In this document: positions 1-12,000 of the stretch, piece after piece
Layout of the letters: each line of letters begins with the position of its first letter
Numbering within the stretch: the stretch's first letter is position 1
Translations under genes and position numbers: made by a program
NCBI GenBank assembly: GCA_043228905.1
Contig: JBHGNT010000015.1
Coordinates: 17,484,001-17,548,000 of the forward strand
Direction: 5' to 3'
DNA from: Azolla caroliniana
Taxonomy: Eukaryota > Polypodiophyta
DNA length: 64,000 nt
The notes under the pieces: generated by a model
What the model was told of the DNA's origin: nothing
What the model saw: the letters and a program-made list of their open reading frames with translations, nothing else
Database searches by the model: none

Positions 1-64
1 TGCATCTAGAAAATGTATTCTTCAAGAACTTCCTTGGAAAAGAAATCATTCACGTATTTTATAC

Positions 65-3000
65 CTGGAGATGTATGTGAGCACACCAATCTGCCTAAGA
101 TTACCATGCTTTTCAATTTGATTGCACGCCTCATCAACGAACTATAGAGACAAGAAAATGTGAAAATTAGAGTCATGTATATGAGCTGCATGCTTTTATC
201 AATAGAACACCTTTAGAGAAAGACATTTAAACAGCAAACATACTCTGTTAAAGCATTGTGTGATCCTAGATTGCAAATCGACCAAGAGACGCCGAACAAA
301 ACCAGCAGCATCAGCTTTCTGGCTTGACAGAAAGCGTTCGGTTGCCCCTTGCATGGAGATGCATCTTAAAGGGTCTGACTTATATGCCCATTCTACTACC
401 GCATAAAAGTCCTCCTAAATTGAATTTCTTATGAAAGTTTAAAATATGCCATGTGATGGAAATCTACGATCCTCCTGACATTTGAACTAAAATATACCTG
501 AATGCCATCCAGGAGCTCCTCCAAAGCTTTGTTAAGGGAATCAAGTTCTGACGAGTCCTTTCCAACTGCACAGAAAAAGTTATAATGAGCAGTCAAACCA
601 CCCATTCATCAAACCAATTGAACCTGAAGTGATATCACACTTAACGACCATTGGTAGGAGAGCCTGGACTATTTTCTTCATCTTCATCAGAGACCCTTCT
701 ATCATTTGGTCCAGGTGGCACAAGAGGCAACACATCAAAGCACATGAAAGATGCAAAGAATGTGCTCTGTAAACAGAAAAATGAAATACTCAATAGAACT
801 TCTAGAACAGAAAAAAAAACCGCAGAAAAATATGTTCACCTTCACTATCTGCTGGGAAAACTAAATCAAGATCTCAATGAGAAATAAAGGTAAATAAAGA
901 AAATCAGCAAAGGAAGTAAATGAAAAGCCAGAGGTATATGACAGCGAAGAAATATAGCAAGAATCTTAAATGTGTCAGGATCTCAGCATTAGTGGGGGCC
1001 AGATTTTGGCTTAGAACCAACCTTCAGACACTACCTGATTGCACTTGCGGCTTTCACACTATTTTGCATTACTTCAAATTTTCAGTCCTATTTCAGGTTC
1101 TGAAGATTTCAAAAACTGTATATCTGGATTTATGTCTTAAATAGTACCTAATAGTTAGATTTGTAGTTATATTTAATGTCTGAATTTTAGGATTTCAGTT
1201 CTGTTGTAGATGCATTTTGGTTTTATTCTTCAAGCACTCTTGGCAACCACAATTTTCTCAGCTTTTCTTCAGTCAGAGGTATCACAACCACTGAAAAGGT
1301 GTTCCTTCAACTGTACAATGCACAGCAACAGCAAGAGGGTCTCAATTCTCAAAAGACATTCATTGTTTCCAACCTCTATTCTTCATAAACAAAGGTCTGT
1401 CACATCATTGAATGTGTAACCTATTGAAGAATTACATTTTCAGATATATGAAGATTAAAACACGATATATTTGTTTTCTATACTCAAGTCCAGCATTGAA
1501 TTAAACCTGGGCAAAACATTTTAGTGTACTGTTTATACACTCCAGATACAGTAATTTCTCAAGATGGCAATACAAACTGAGGGTGAAGAGCAGAAGAAAA
1601 TGCCATATAGAAGATGAACCATAATCTTAATAAGTTTTTAAACTAAAATAACCTCATCAACCAACAAAGGTATGAATATTCGAAGCATTTTCGCATAGGC
1701 ATCTGAAACTGTAGATGTATCCATACTGCCAGCCCCTTGTCCTTCTAACCATGCTCCCCCTGGATTTAAATTTCGGTTTACCTTGGTGCTTGCCCTTAAT
1801 TCATTCCCAAATTCTCTAGCCTGATAGTACAGAAAACAAAACAAAACAAAACAAATAAACAAATATTATTCAGTCGGTGTCTAAATTATTATTTCATTGA
1901 GCTTAAAATATCATGTTGGCATTCATATTCTCTTGCTTATATAAAGAAATTCACACCTCACGTCTTAGTAGGAAATTTAAGGAATGGCAATATGCCTTCC
2001 GTAGTGGCATCAAAGAGCTTTTCTCAAGATTCTACGAGAACAAAGAAAAAGAGTAAATTGCTGAATGACAGTAAATAGGCTGTCTTGGCAAAAATTTTAA
2101 ATTGAATCATATGGTAGCACACCTTTAAATGTTGAAGCATCCTGGCATATGTGCGACATTTAAATCTTAAATCTGCATGATCTGGTCTTTTAAGTTGTCC
2201 CCTCTAAAAAATGTTTTGGAAGGACAACAATAAAGTTTAGTAGGTGTACATGTAATACATAAAATAACATGCTCAAATCCAGTACCATAGAGAAATAGGT
2301 TTTGTCATTGATCATGAAATCTACTAGACTGGAAAAATAATTTCGTAGGAACTCCGATGCCCTCTTTACAAATGTTGACTTCAGCATCTCCAGTTCTGCC
2401 CGTTTTTCTTTTACCTGTGCTTAATGCAACACATGAACATTTATATAAATTCAAGAGCACAGACCAAGATTTCCCACGCATGGGTTCAAAAAATACGCCA
2501 AACTCCTCAGGGAAACAAAATAGAAAATGGAAACACAAAACATACATAGATATTTAGAAACATACACAGGATTCAGGTCAGGCAATTAAGGCAGGGATAT
2601 TAAGTTTTCTTCAATAAAAGACACTACAGCAACACTAAGGGACACAAGTTTTAAAATAATGGCTGATCGATTCAATGAATAAGAAACAGTCTTCCTTTAG
2701 GAGCTTGGTGAGTGTAAACATAAGAGAATTCAGCATAGTCATTGATTAGAGAGAAACTTTATGAAATGTCCCTAGAAGAAGTAAATACAACTGTACTTAC
2801 TGCCCGCATGTTCATGTAGCAGTTATCCAAACGGGGTGGTTCCAGAGAACATAATGTTTGTGTCAACCATTCACATGCCTCCACGTTTTGTGGCATACGA
2901 GCCTCCTCGAATGATCCCACAGTCAATGACGACACATACTGAATAGAAATGAATCGATTTATTGATTAAGTGGGAGAATGGACATAAATTGAGCTACAAA

Positions 3001-6000
3001 ATGGCTTGCCTCATTTGGTATCCTTAACCGGTCCAACAGTTTGTTCAATTCCTCAACAAGTGCAGTGTTATTAACAGCTTGCATATCCAATTTATTGTTC
3101 CTCGTTTCAATCTGGGACAATCCTTTAGAATCTTCAATTTTATATGTTCACAAAGCTATCCTCAACATCTACAAATAATATATATTGAAGTCAGCCTATG
3201 ACAATGAGCGTCCTCTTCTTACACACCGATTGAATATCTTCACGCATATGTTTCAGCTTCACATTGAATATCCGAAGCCATTCATCAAGATCATCAACGC
3301 TGGAGGCAGCCATATTCAGCTGGTACAACACCTGCAAATAGCTTGTGTTCTCAATAGTAAACAAACAAATAAGATGCAAACATGTGATCAGAAGCATACC
3401 TCGTCCACAAGTGGCTGGCTCTCTAAAATAGAATGAACATTTGCAGCTTCTAATGCAACAAGCTCTCGCTTCAACCTCTCAGAAAATGCTTCTGCTTCAT
3501 CAATGCCCATTAGATACCTGTGAATTTAGAAATGGCAAGTTCAAGTGGCTACAGTAAGCTCCAGTGGCTACAGTATAGAATATCTGTTACAAGCATTATC
3601 CGCCTAGAACAACCGCAAAGCAAAAACAATTCATTTCTATCCAGTTCTGTTCTTTTGATATGGCTCCCAACTGTTTGTGAACCTTGCAATCAGGATTAAT
3701 CACAGCTATTTGTACCCTCATAATGCCCAGGAAAAAAGAAAGATCTGTTAATGTCTTTTGAGAGGCCAAAATGGCCTATGAGATTGAACAAGTCATTACA
3801 TTTTAAAATGTTGTCTCATATGTGAGGGCAATAAACAAATATAACTAAATTAATAAAACTGCCAAAAAATGTTAAGCATTTGAGCTTAGATGAACTGAAA
3901 CTGCCAAAGGTATGAGATAATCTCATGAGAAAGAAAGTTATATTAAACGTCTGTGAAGAGGGCAAAATAGCCTATGAAGTAAACCATGATAATAAATATG
4001 GGTGAATTCAAGTATTTTATCCTTAAACAGAAAATAAAGCCTCTAAATGAACAAGGGAAACCTGAATTCCATGTTATTAACATGTAATGTGAGTCGAATC
4101 ATGTTTGAAATTATTCAAAGAACTAGAATTTTTTAATTTATAGAGCATGAAATCTATATCTGAAAACTCACCTATATTGTCAGTTATCATTTTTCAAGTA
4201 CTTTAATATCACTGAAAATACAGATAAGAATAAAGATATCAGACATGGAGGCACATACGTATCGAGTAGCGCTTCCATATCTTCTTCTTCTGCCTTTGAA
4301 ACTAGATCCCTCTCCATAGTTATTGTTGTCTCCTTTAAGCCATCTGAAGGGATAACGATTTCAATATCACGAGACGCTGCCAGTGGAAGTGCCTTGGCAT
4401 TTTCCTGTACATGGAAAAGGCAGTACGAGTCATAGCACTAAATTGGATACTAGTAAGTAGAAGAGAAGCAATTCCCTCCCTAGACCCACGTAGAAGTCTA
4501 GGGAGGGAATTGATGCTAAAAGCAAAATATGAACTCACAAAAATGCAAAACTTCAAACCTGCGCCCAAAGAGCCATTTCTACCACATCCATGCCAATTAT
4601 CTTAGGCCAGCGGCCAAGATTTTCTTTGCATAGTTTTAAAATGCAAGTCAAGAACCTATTTCTGTTGATAGAATACCAAAGAAATCCAACCAAAATTTAA
4701 GAAAAATACCAGCTTTGATGAAACCACTCACAACAGAAACTGACTTCACCTGTCATCAACACTCCGCATGGTCCATTGTGGAGGAGACACACTTTGATTT
4801 TTCAGGTTGTCAAATCCCTAGAGATAAAATAAACTGACATATAAGATAAAATTATCCTTGTGGATGTATTAACCCACAAGACAGAGAAAGTATAGAGAAT
4901 TACCAATATGAATGTACAGCCAGTAGAATCACTTGGTACAGCTTCAATCCTGATAAGATGCTTTAGTTTATATACTTTTGCTGGCTAAATCAATTCCAAA
5001 GCCCATGTATGGTAAGTTCATTGTTTAACCAATCTTCATATTCTCATGACAGTATTTCCATAGTTGATGATATACCTGAAACCCACGAGATGAAATCTTC
5101 AACACTTGAAGATTTACCTTGAACTTCTGAGTGGTTTCTGATCGTTTTGCTGCATCAAAAGCTTGGAACTTTAGAATGTGTATGTGGAAGTGAATAAATG
5201 AGTTAAAGAAAGAGAGAAAATACATCTTAACGTCTTTTAAGAGGCCAAAATGGCTATAAGACCAAACAAGAGATTACATCTTAAGCGTTGTCTCGTCTTT
5301 GAGAACAAATCAAAGTAAAAAGGAAGGTAAATAAGATAAAACGAAACTAAAGAATCTTGTTATCGGTACATGTAAGATTCTCAAGTCATATATATTGTAA
5401 TTTTTGTCTTTGAAAAATCTCTAGCATAGGTTGATCCAGAATGGAGTGTTCTCCAAACCAAGGGAGGCACCTACAATGGCAGGATATTATGGCCTTTATT
5501 TATCGAGATCGCAGTCCATGGGGCCAGGGCCTACGTGCACGACATATTACTATTGCCCAATCTATTGAACCCCTACGTTATGTCCTAGTCGGGAGCCCAT
5601 TTGTGTAGCCCTTGATTGACTGGTAATGAGGAGTGATGGGTCTAAAGAAAGTTACAACCAAATCAGCAATGTTCATTGCACCGAACACAATTTGCTTGAT
5701 TTGGGATGGGAGGGGCAGTTGATAACTCATGGACATATTGGAAGTAAGCGGGATTATCACATGGACATGCAAGTCTTGTCCAAACATTTGCTTCATTGGA
5801 TCTCAATCTACGTTGCGGACTCTTAGCTGCTAGGGTTTCCCCTCTATTTTTCTACACAGTTTTTCTACTTTCTCTCTCCTCACACACAGCCCAATTCCTT
5901 AGTGTTTTGGATCTAACCACGCCATCACATCATCTCTCTTTCAACTAGTATCAGAGTGAGGTTTCATTGCCAAGAATTTCTGACTCAAGTGATTGGCACA

Positions 6001-9000
6001 GGACAACATAAGTACTTTTTTTGGTGAAATTGTTTTTAAACCATTGAGTGCAAACATGATCACTACCTCCTCTGATCTCAAGGCTTATTCAAGATCAAGA
6101 GATTTGAAGGTAGTGGTTTTGATTTATGGAAAGAGAGAATGTTAGGAATTCTCTTTCTTAAAGATAGTGAACGGGCACTTCTTGCAGTCAAACCTGAAGA
6201 TATGATAAATGTAGCACTTCTCTTTCAATGTATTTGTTCAACACGTTGATAGTGAGAAAACCTACAGAAACCTGAGAATTTGCTGGAACCACTAATATAT
6301 TGCTAAAAAACACTTGTTTTAGCCTGAAAATCACCTAAAAACAACTTGTTATGGACTGTTGAGATGCCTAAGAAGTTCCTCGAAGCTCTAGAGCAAGGTT
6401 CTTCGCAATGAAACTAAAGATTATCGCGATAGAACACCTTTTCTTTGTTGTACAGTACCTATGCAACAATTTTGAAACCCTAAATCAGCTCTGATACCAG
6501 TTGAAAGGGACAAAAATGATGTCGATAGAGTAGAGGAACCCGCGGGAATCACCAAGGTATGGGCGCTTTAGATGGTAGTGCGATGACTAAAATGGAGAGC
6601 GCAGCAATTGGAGGAGCTCACCTTTTTGGAAGGAAATCCAAATGTTCTAAACTTATGTTTTATATTACCCATTTAGTATTAGCCAAGTTCACACTGAACT
6701 TGGCCCAAAAATAAAGAATAAGTGATAAGTGACTTTTGGCTTTTCTAATTAGGCCTACACACATGTATACAATATAATGGGATCATTTACGGCCTTTACC
6801 CCAACACAAGGCTGGTTGCTAAGGGATATCCCAAAAATAAGGCATTGATTTCCACGAGGTTTTCTCCCCAATGGTTACGATGACCACACTACGTGTCTTT
6901 TTGCTCTCACAGCTGCCTTGGATTCGGAATTATTCCAAATGGATGTTAAAACAGACTTTTTAGATTTTTTATCCGCCACTGCGACATGAGTAGATGACTC
7001 AGTATATCTAGGAATTAAGGGCAAACCGACCCACTTTTGTACGTAAACCGGGTCGGGGTTTCACGCAAGCTAAAAAAAGGTTTCATGCTCTGTTTCACTC
7101 CCCGATTGGTTGGGCCAAGCGGGTTCTCCGTAATAGTTGTTCCATGGTTATTTAGACAAAGAGCTGTACATGAAACAACCAGAACAATATGCCATTCCTA
7201 GAAAAGAACATTTGATATGCAAGTGAAAAGGAGCTTATATGGGTTGATTCAGGCCCCCAAGCAATGGTTAAGAAGTTTGATGCATTTATGCTCAAACATG
7301 GGTTCAAAGGAAGCCCTGCAGACCACTATTTGTACACTAAAAAGGACGAAGATGGTAGCCCAATTATTCTCATACTGTATATAGATGATATGCTGCTGGC
7401 AGGGAAGAAAAAGAGCACACTGAATGCTCTAAGACAGCAGTTGAACTCTACAATGTCAATGAAAGACCTTGGGGACGCTGAGCATATTCTTAGTATGCGA
7501 ATAAAAAGGGAAAAGTACATTGAGAAAGTGTTGGACAGATAAAGTTGTTAGCAGGTTCATGGTTAATCCTGATAGAGCTCATTACGAGGCAATCAAATCT
7601 ATCTTGAGATATTTGAAAGCGACCAAAAGTAAATGCCTATGTTATGGAAATGGTCCATTAGAGTTAAAAGGATTTTGTGATCCAGACATGGCAGGTGATG
7701 TGGAAACACACATGTCCACAAGTGGCAATGTATATACCGTAGCAAGTGGAGCTATTTTATGGTGCTCAAGACTTCAAAGGGTAGTTGCACTATGTACTAC
7801 AGGGGCTGAATATATTTTAGCAATAGAGGCCTCCAAAAAAGCCATTTGGTTAGCCCGCTTGTGCAGTGACTTTGGGATGTCTAAAAAGGCACTTATTCTT
7901 GGATGTGATAGCTAGAGTGCCATATATTTGGCAAAGAATGTAATGTTTCATGCTCGCACAAAGCATAATGATGTGAGATACCACTTCTCAAAGAAGTGCT
8001 AGAGGATGGCCTAATCCCTTTCATCAAGGTCAATACTTCACAAAATCTTGCAGATGCTCTCACAAAGTGTCTACCCAAGGCACAACATCAACTATGTGTA
8101 GAGATGGTGGGAGTTACTTAGCTTAACGAAGCCTTCTTGGTCCTTTAAGTGGGAGGTTATTTGGAATAAAGGCCCCAAGGCTCTCCTTTTTTAGTATTTT
8201 TTACCCTTCCATGTGAAAGTTCTCTTCAAGAGCTTTCTAGACATACGTTTACTATATCTTAGGCTCCAATTTGAGAGGTTATAGGCATTTACATTATTTT
8301 TATAAGTTTGGGTCATTGGTTGTGTGTGAACATGCCAAAATGACCTAAAAGTTATTTATCAATAATAATTGGTCCAAACCTCTCATAATGAATTCTACTT
8401 TCTCTCTTTTTATATTTGCCGAAAACCAGATTCCCTCATCTCTTTTTATCTTATATACTTTTATATTTACGAAGTATTACTTATGTACTCTTTTTTTTTG
8501 TTCTCAAAGACAAGACAACACTTACGATGTGATTTATTGTTTGGTCTTATAGGCCATTTTGGCCTCTTAAAAGACGTTAATATTTCTTTCTTTCTTTCTT
8601 TCTTTCTCCTCACACAGCTGCCCACTCCCATAGTGTTTTGGATCTAACCACACCATCACGCCATCTCTCTTTCAAAGGTGAAGATTAATTACAAATGAAA
8701 AAATCATTGTTCAACTCAGCAAGAAGATATTCCATTTGGTTTGGAACCAATTCCAAATAATGTAGATCATTGGGTTAGGAGATCAACATGTTTGAAGCAT
8801 CCAACCCAAAGGTATGATCCATCTCTTCATCAAATTCTTTTAACAGATGAAGTGGAGTGTCTCACTCTTAAGGAGAGTAGGACATGTGAGCATTCTAACA
8901 AGTGGGAGGTTGCTATGCGAAAGGAGATCAAAGCACTCCATGAGAATAACACGTGGGATATTGTGGATCTACCCAAAGGTGAAAAGGCTATGCCTAACAA

Positions 9001-12000
9001 GTTGTTCTACAAGGTAACGACTCTAGAAGGTAAAGCCAAGTATAAGGCTCATTTGGTAGCCAAAGGGTACAAACAATTACAAGGAAGCAATTTTCTGAAG
9101 GTTTTTGTTCCAATAGTCAAAATGACTACACTTAGGACACTTTTCACTATTTCAGCCTTTTTGGATTTGGACTTATATCAAATAGATGTAAAGACTGCTT
9201 TCCTTCATGGAAGCCTAGATGAGCTTTATCTGTTGCATCCTAAAGGGTTCATGATTCTAGGAGGAGAGAATCTAATTTGTAAGTTTTGACATAGGCTCCA
9301 TGTGCTAACACAATCCCCACCCCTATGGAATAAGACATTGGACTCTTTCATGCTCTCAAACGCCTTCACTAATGGGAACTATGAAGTAAGACACGTCCTT
9401 GTCTCTATATGAAAAAGGAAACTAATGGCAGTCCTCTTATTTTGGTTTTGTATGTTGAAGACATGCTCATTGTCGGAAAGCCTAAAACAACTTTGCAGGA
9501 ATTAAAATGCAAACTCAAACTGCATTTTCCATGAAAGAACTTGGAAAAGCTAAGCACATTCTTGGCATAAGAATCAAACGGGACAGACAAAGAACTTACT
9601 ACATGTGTCCTCGGAGAAGTACAACGAGAAGGTATTGGAATGATTTCAATACCTTCTCTATATGAAAAAAGACACTAATAATGGCAGTCCTATTATTTTG
9701 GTTTTGTATGTTGAAGACATGCTCATTGCCGGAAAGCCTAAAACAACTTTGCAGGAATTAAAATGCAAACTCAAACTGCATTTTCCATGAAAGAACTCGG
9801 AAAAGCTAAGCACATTCTTGGGATAAGAATCAAACGGGACAGACAAAGAACTTACTACCTGTGTCCCTAGACAAGTACAACGAGAAGGTATTGGAATGAT
9901 TTCAGATGATTGATGCAAAGCCATCTTCAGTGCCTCTTCAACCACAAGTAACTCTTTGATAAGCATATTGTCCCAAACACAAAGAGGAAACAAGACTATC
10001 CTTAAACATCTCAAAGGAACTAAGGAACAATGCATTTGTTATGGCAAAGGGAACTTGAATCTTCATGGCTATTGTGATTCTGATATGGCTGGAGATGTGA
10101 ACACAAGAAAATCTACTCAAGGTAACATCTATACTCTCGCGAGGGAGCTATTTCATGGTGTTCACAGTTGCAACAAATTGTTGCACTCTCGACTACATAT
10201 GCCGAGTATATCTCAGCTGCCGAGCATTCTAAGGAGGCCATTTGGTAACTCTCTTGTGTACTAAGATTGGACTCCCAAAGCAAATTCCCGTCCTATATTG
10301 TGATAACCAAAGTGCCATATGTTAAGCAAAGAACCCTGGTCACCATGCAAGGACTGAACATATTAATATTCGCTATCACTTCTAGAGAGGTGATAGAGGA
10401 TGGTCAAATCCAACAAGTACAGATTGATGCCACCGAGAATCCAGCAGGTTGTTAAACAAAGTGTTTATCAAAGCCACTTCACCAACACTACCTTGAGTAA
10501 GTCGGAGTTATCTAGTAGAGTAACCTAGCTCCTTTAAGTGGGAGTTTTTTGGGATTAAAGGCCCTTAGGCTGCTCCTATTAAACTAGAAAGACATTTATA
10601 TATGATTTAACATTTTCTGATTTTTTAGAGCTGTACAGTCGTGTTTTCAGAACTGTACTACAACTTCTAAGAGAATATTTTGTACACTGAATGGCATCCT
10701 GGAGCAAGATTAACACTCAGCATTAAAATAGGTATCTGTGAGGCCATGACTTAGTTGTCCCATCAGCATATAAAGCTCTTCTTCTACAAGCATGTTCTAT
10801 AGAACTGTACTACAACTTCTAAGAGAATATTTTGTACACTAAATGGCATCCTGGAGCAAGATTAACACTCAGCATTAAAATAGGTATTTGTGAGGCCATG
10901 ACTTAGTTGTCCCATCAGCATATAAAGCTCTTCTTCTACAAGCATGTTCTATGTATCTTGAATAGCACATATATATGTCTCTGCAATCCTATCTTGTACG
11001 CTTTTTAAGTTGTGGGCTTTTGTTTTGCAGAAATGCTTCTGTTTTCTTTAATTTCTCCTATGTGTTAAAACTCATAATTATTTTTACTTTCTATATTTCT
11101 GCCTTTAGATATTTTAGAAAACTGTCATTCTGTCTTCTACTTCTTTATACATAGGAGGGTGATTAGGACATTTAAAGTTTTCACTTCATTCAATGCAAAA
11201 GGCATCTCTCCTTCAGAAAGCCAAATGATGAGCTTTAATACACACAAAGTGTGTGATTGAGCTTGTAATCTCAACAATACACAAACAACGATCTTCACAC
11301 AACAAAATTGTATTCCTACGATCCTATAATATTTCCAAATGATAAGATCGGCCCCCAAACTCCTAGATTAGTGACATACTTCCTGGAAAATTACTGTAAT
11401 ATCATTAATTGCCTTCTACGGTTTACCTATTTTCACCTTAACACCTACTTCACAGTCAGCATGCTTACTTCGTTATGTTGAATATGTTGGTTCAACTGAA
11501 GGATTGAGAAATTAGTTGAATCACAATGTGTGTGACTGAGCTTGTAATCTCAACAATACACAAACGAAGATCTTCGCACAACATAACTATGTTCCTAAGA
11601 TCCTACAATATTTCCAAATGATAGAGCGCCCCAACAAATTCCTCGATTCATGACATACCTCCAAAGGTCAATCCAGGACATTACTGTAATATTATTATTG
11701 CTTTTTATGGCTTGCCTATTTTTACCGTAACACCTACTTCACAGTCAGCATCTTACTTCATTATGTTGTATATGTTGGTTAAAATGAAGGATTGAGAACT
11801 TAGCTATGATTGGGGGAACCCTATAGGAAGTTAGGTGAGGCATATCCCAACTTTTCTAGGAGCTACTGCTCCCATCTTGAGGATCTTGCAGACAGCCAAC
11901 TACTCTCAGTTAGGTCTCTTCCCTTTCCACTTTTTACACCTTGAGGTTTCTCACTCTTGGACATAGCCTTCTGACTTTCTTTCTTTTTATTCGAAGCCGT

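Larger units (their letters stand above)
5820..8675 (+). mobile_element. Copia-E, decayed Ty1/copia element in SEC3 intron 1
   Basis: A 5' LTR end (to about 5945, ending ccatctctctttca-like) is followed by a degraded tRNA-iMet primer site (5948-5962, agtatcagagtgagg) and a gag start region (about 6057-6230). The gag region is broken and another LTR (6502-6808) has entered. Reverse transcriptase and RNase H remnants run 6900-8100, then a polypurine tract (aagtgggagg, 8147-8156) and the 3' LTR. Protease and integrase are missing. Not functional. Confidence 0.75.

Noticed and set aside
6-191. 61-codon minus-strand ORF starting with Met at 191
   Set aside because: It crosses the SEC3 intron boundary at 141/142. 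Only 65-141 is exon; the Met is in the intron.
8369-8647. 92-codon plus-strand ORF with hydrophobic segments
   Set aside because: Lies in the AT-rich copia-E 3' LTR; composition alone makes it look membrane-like.
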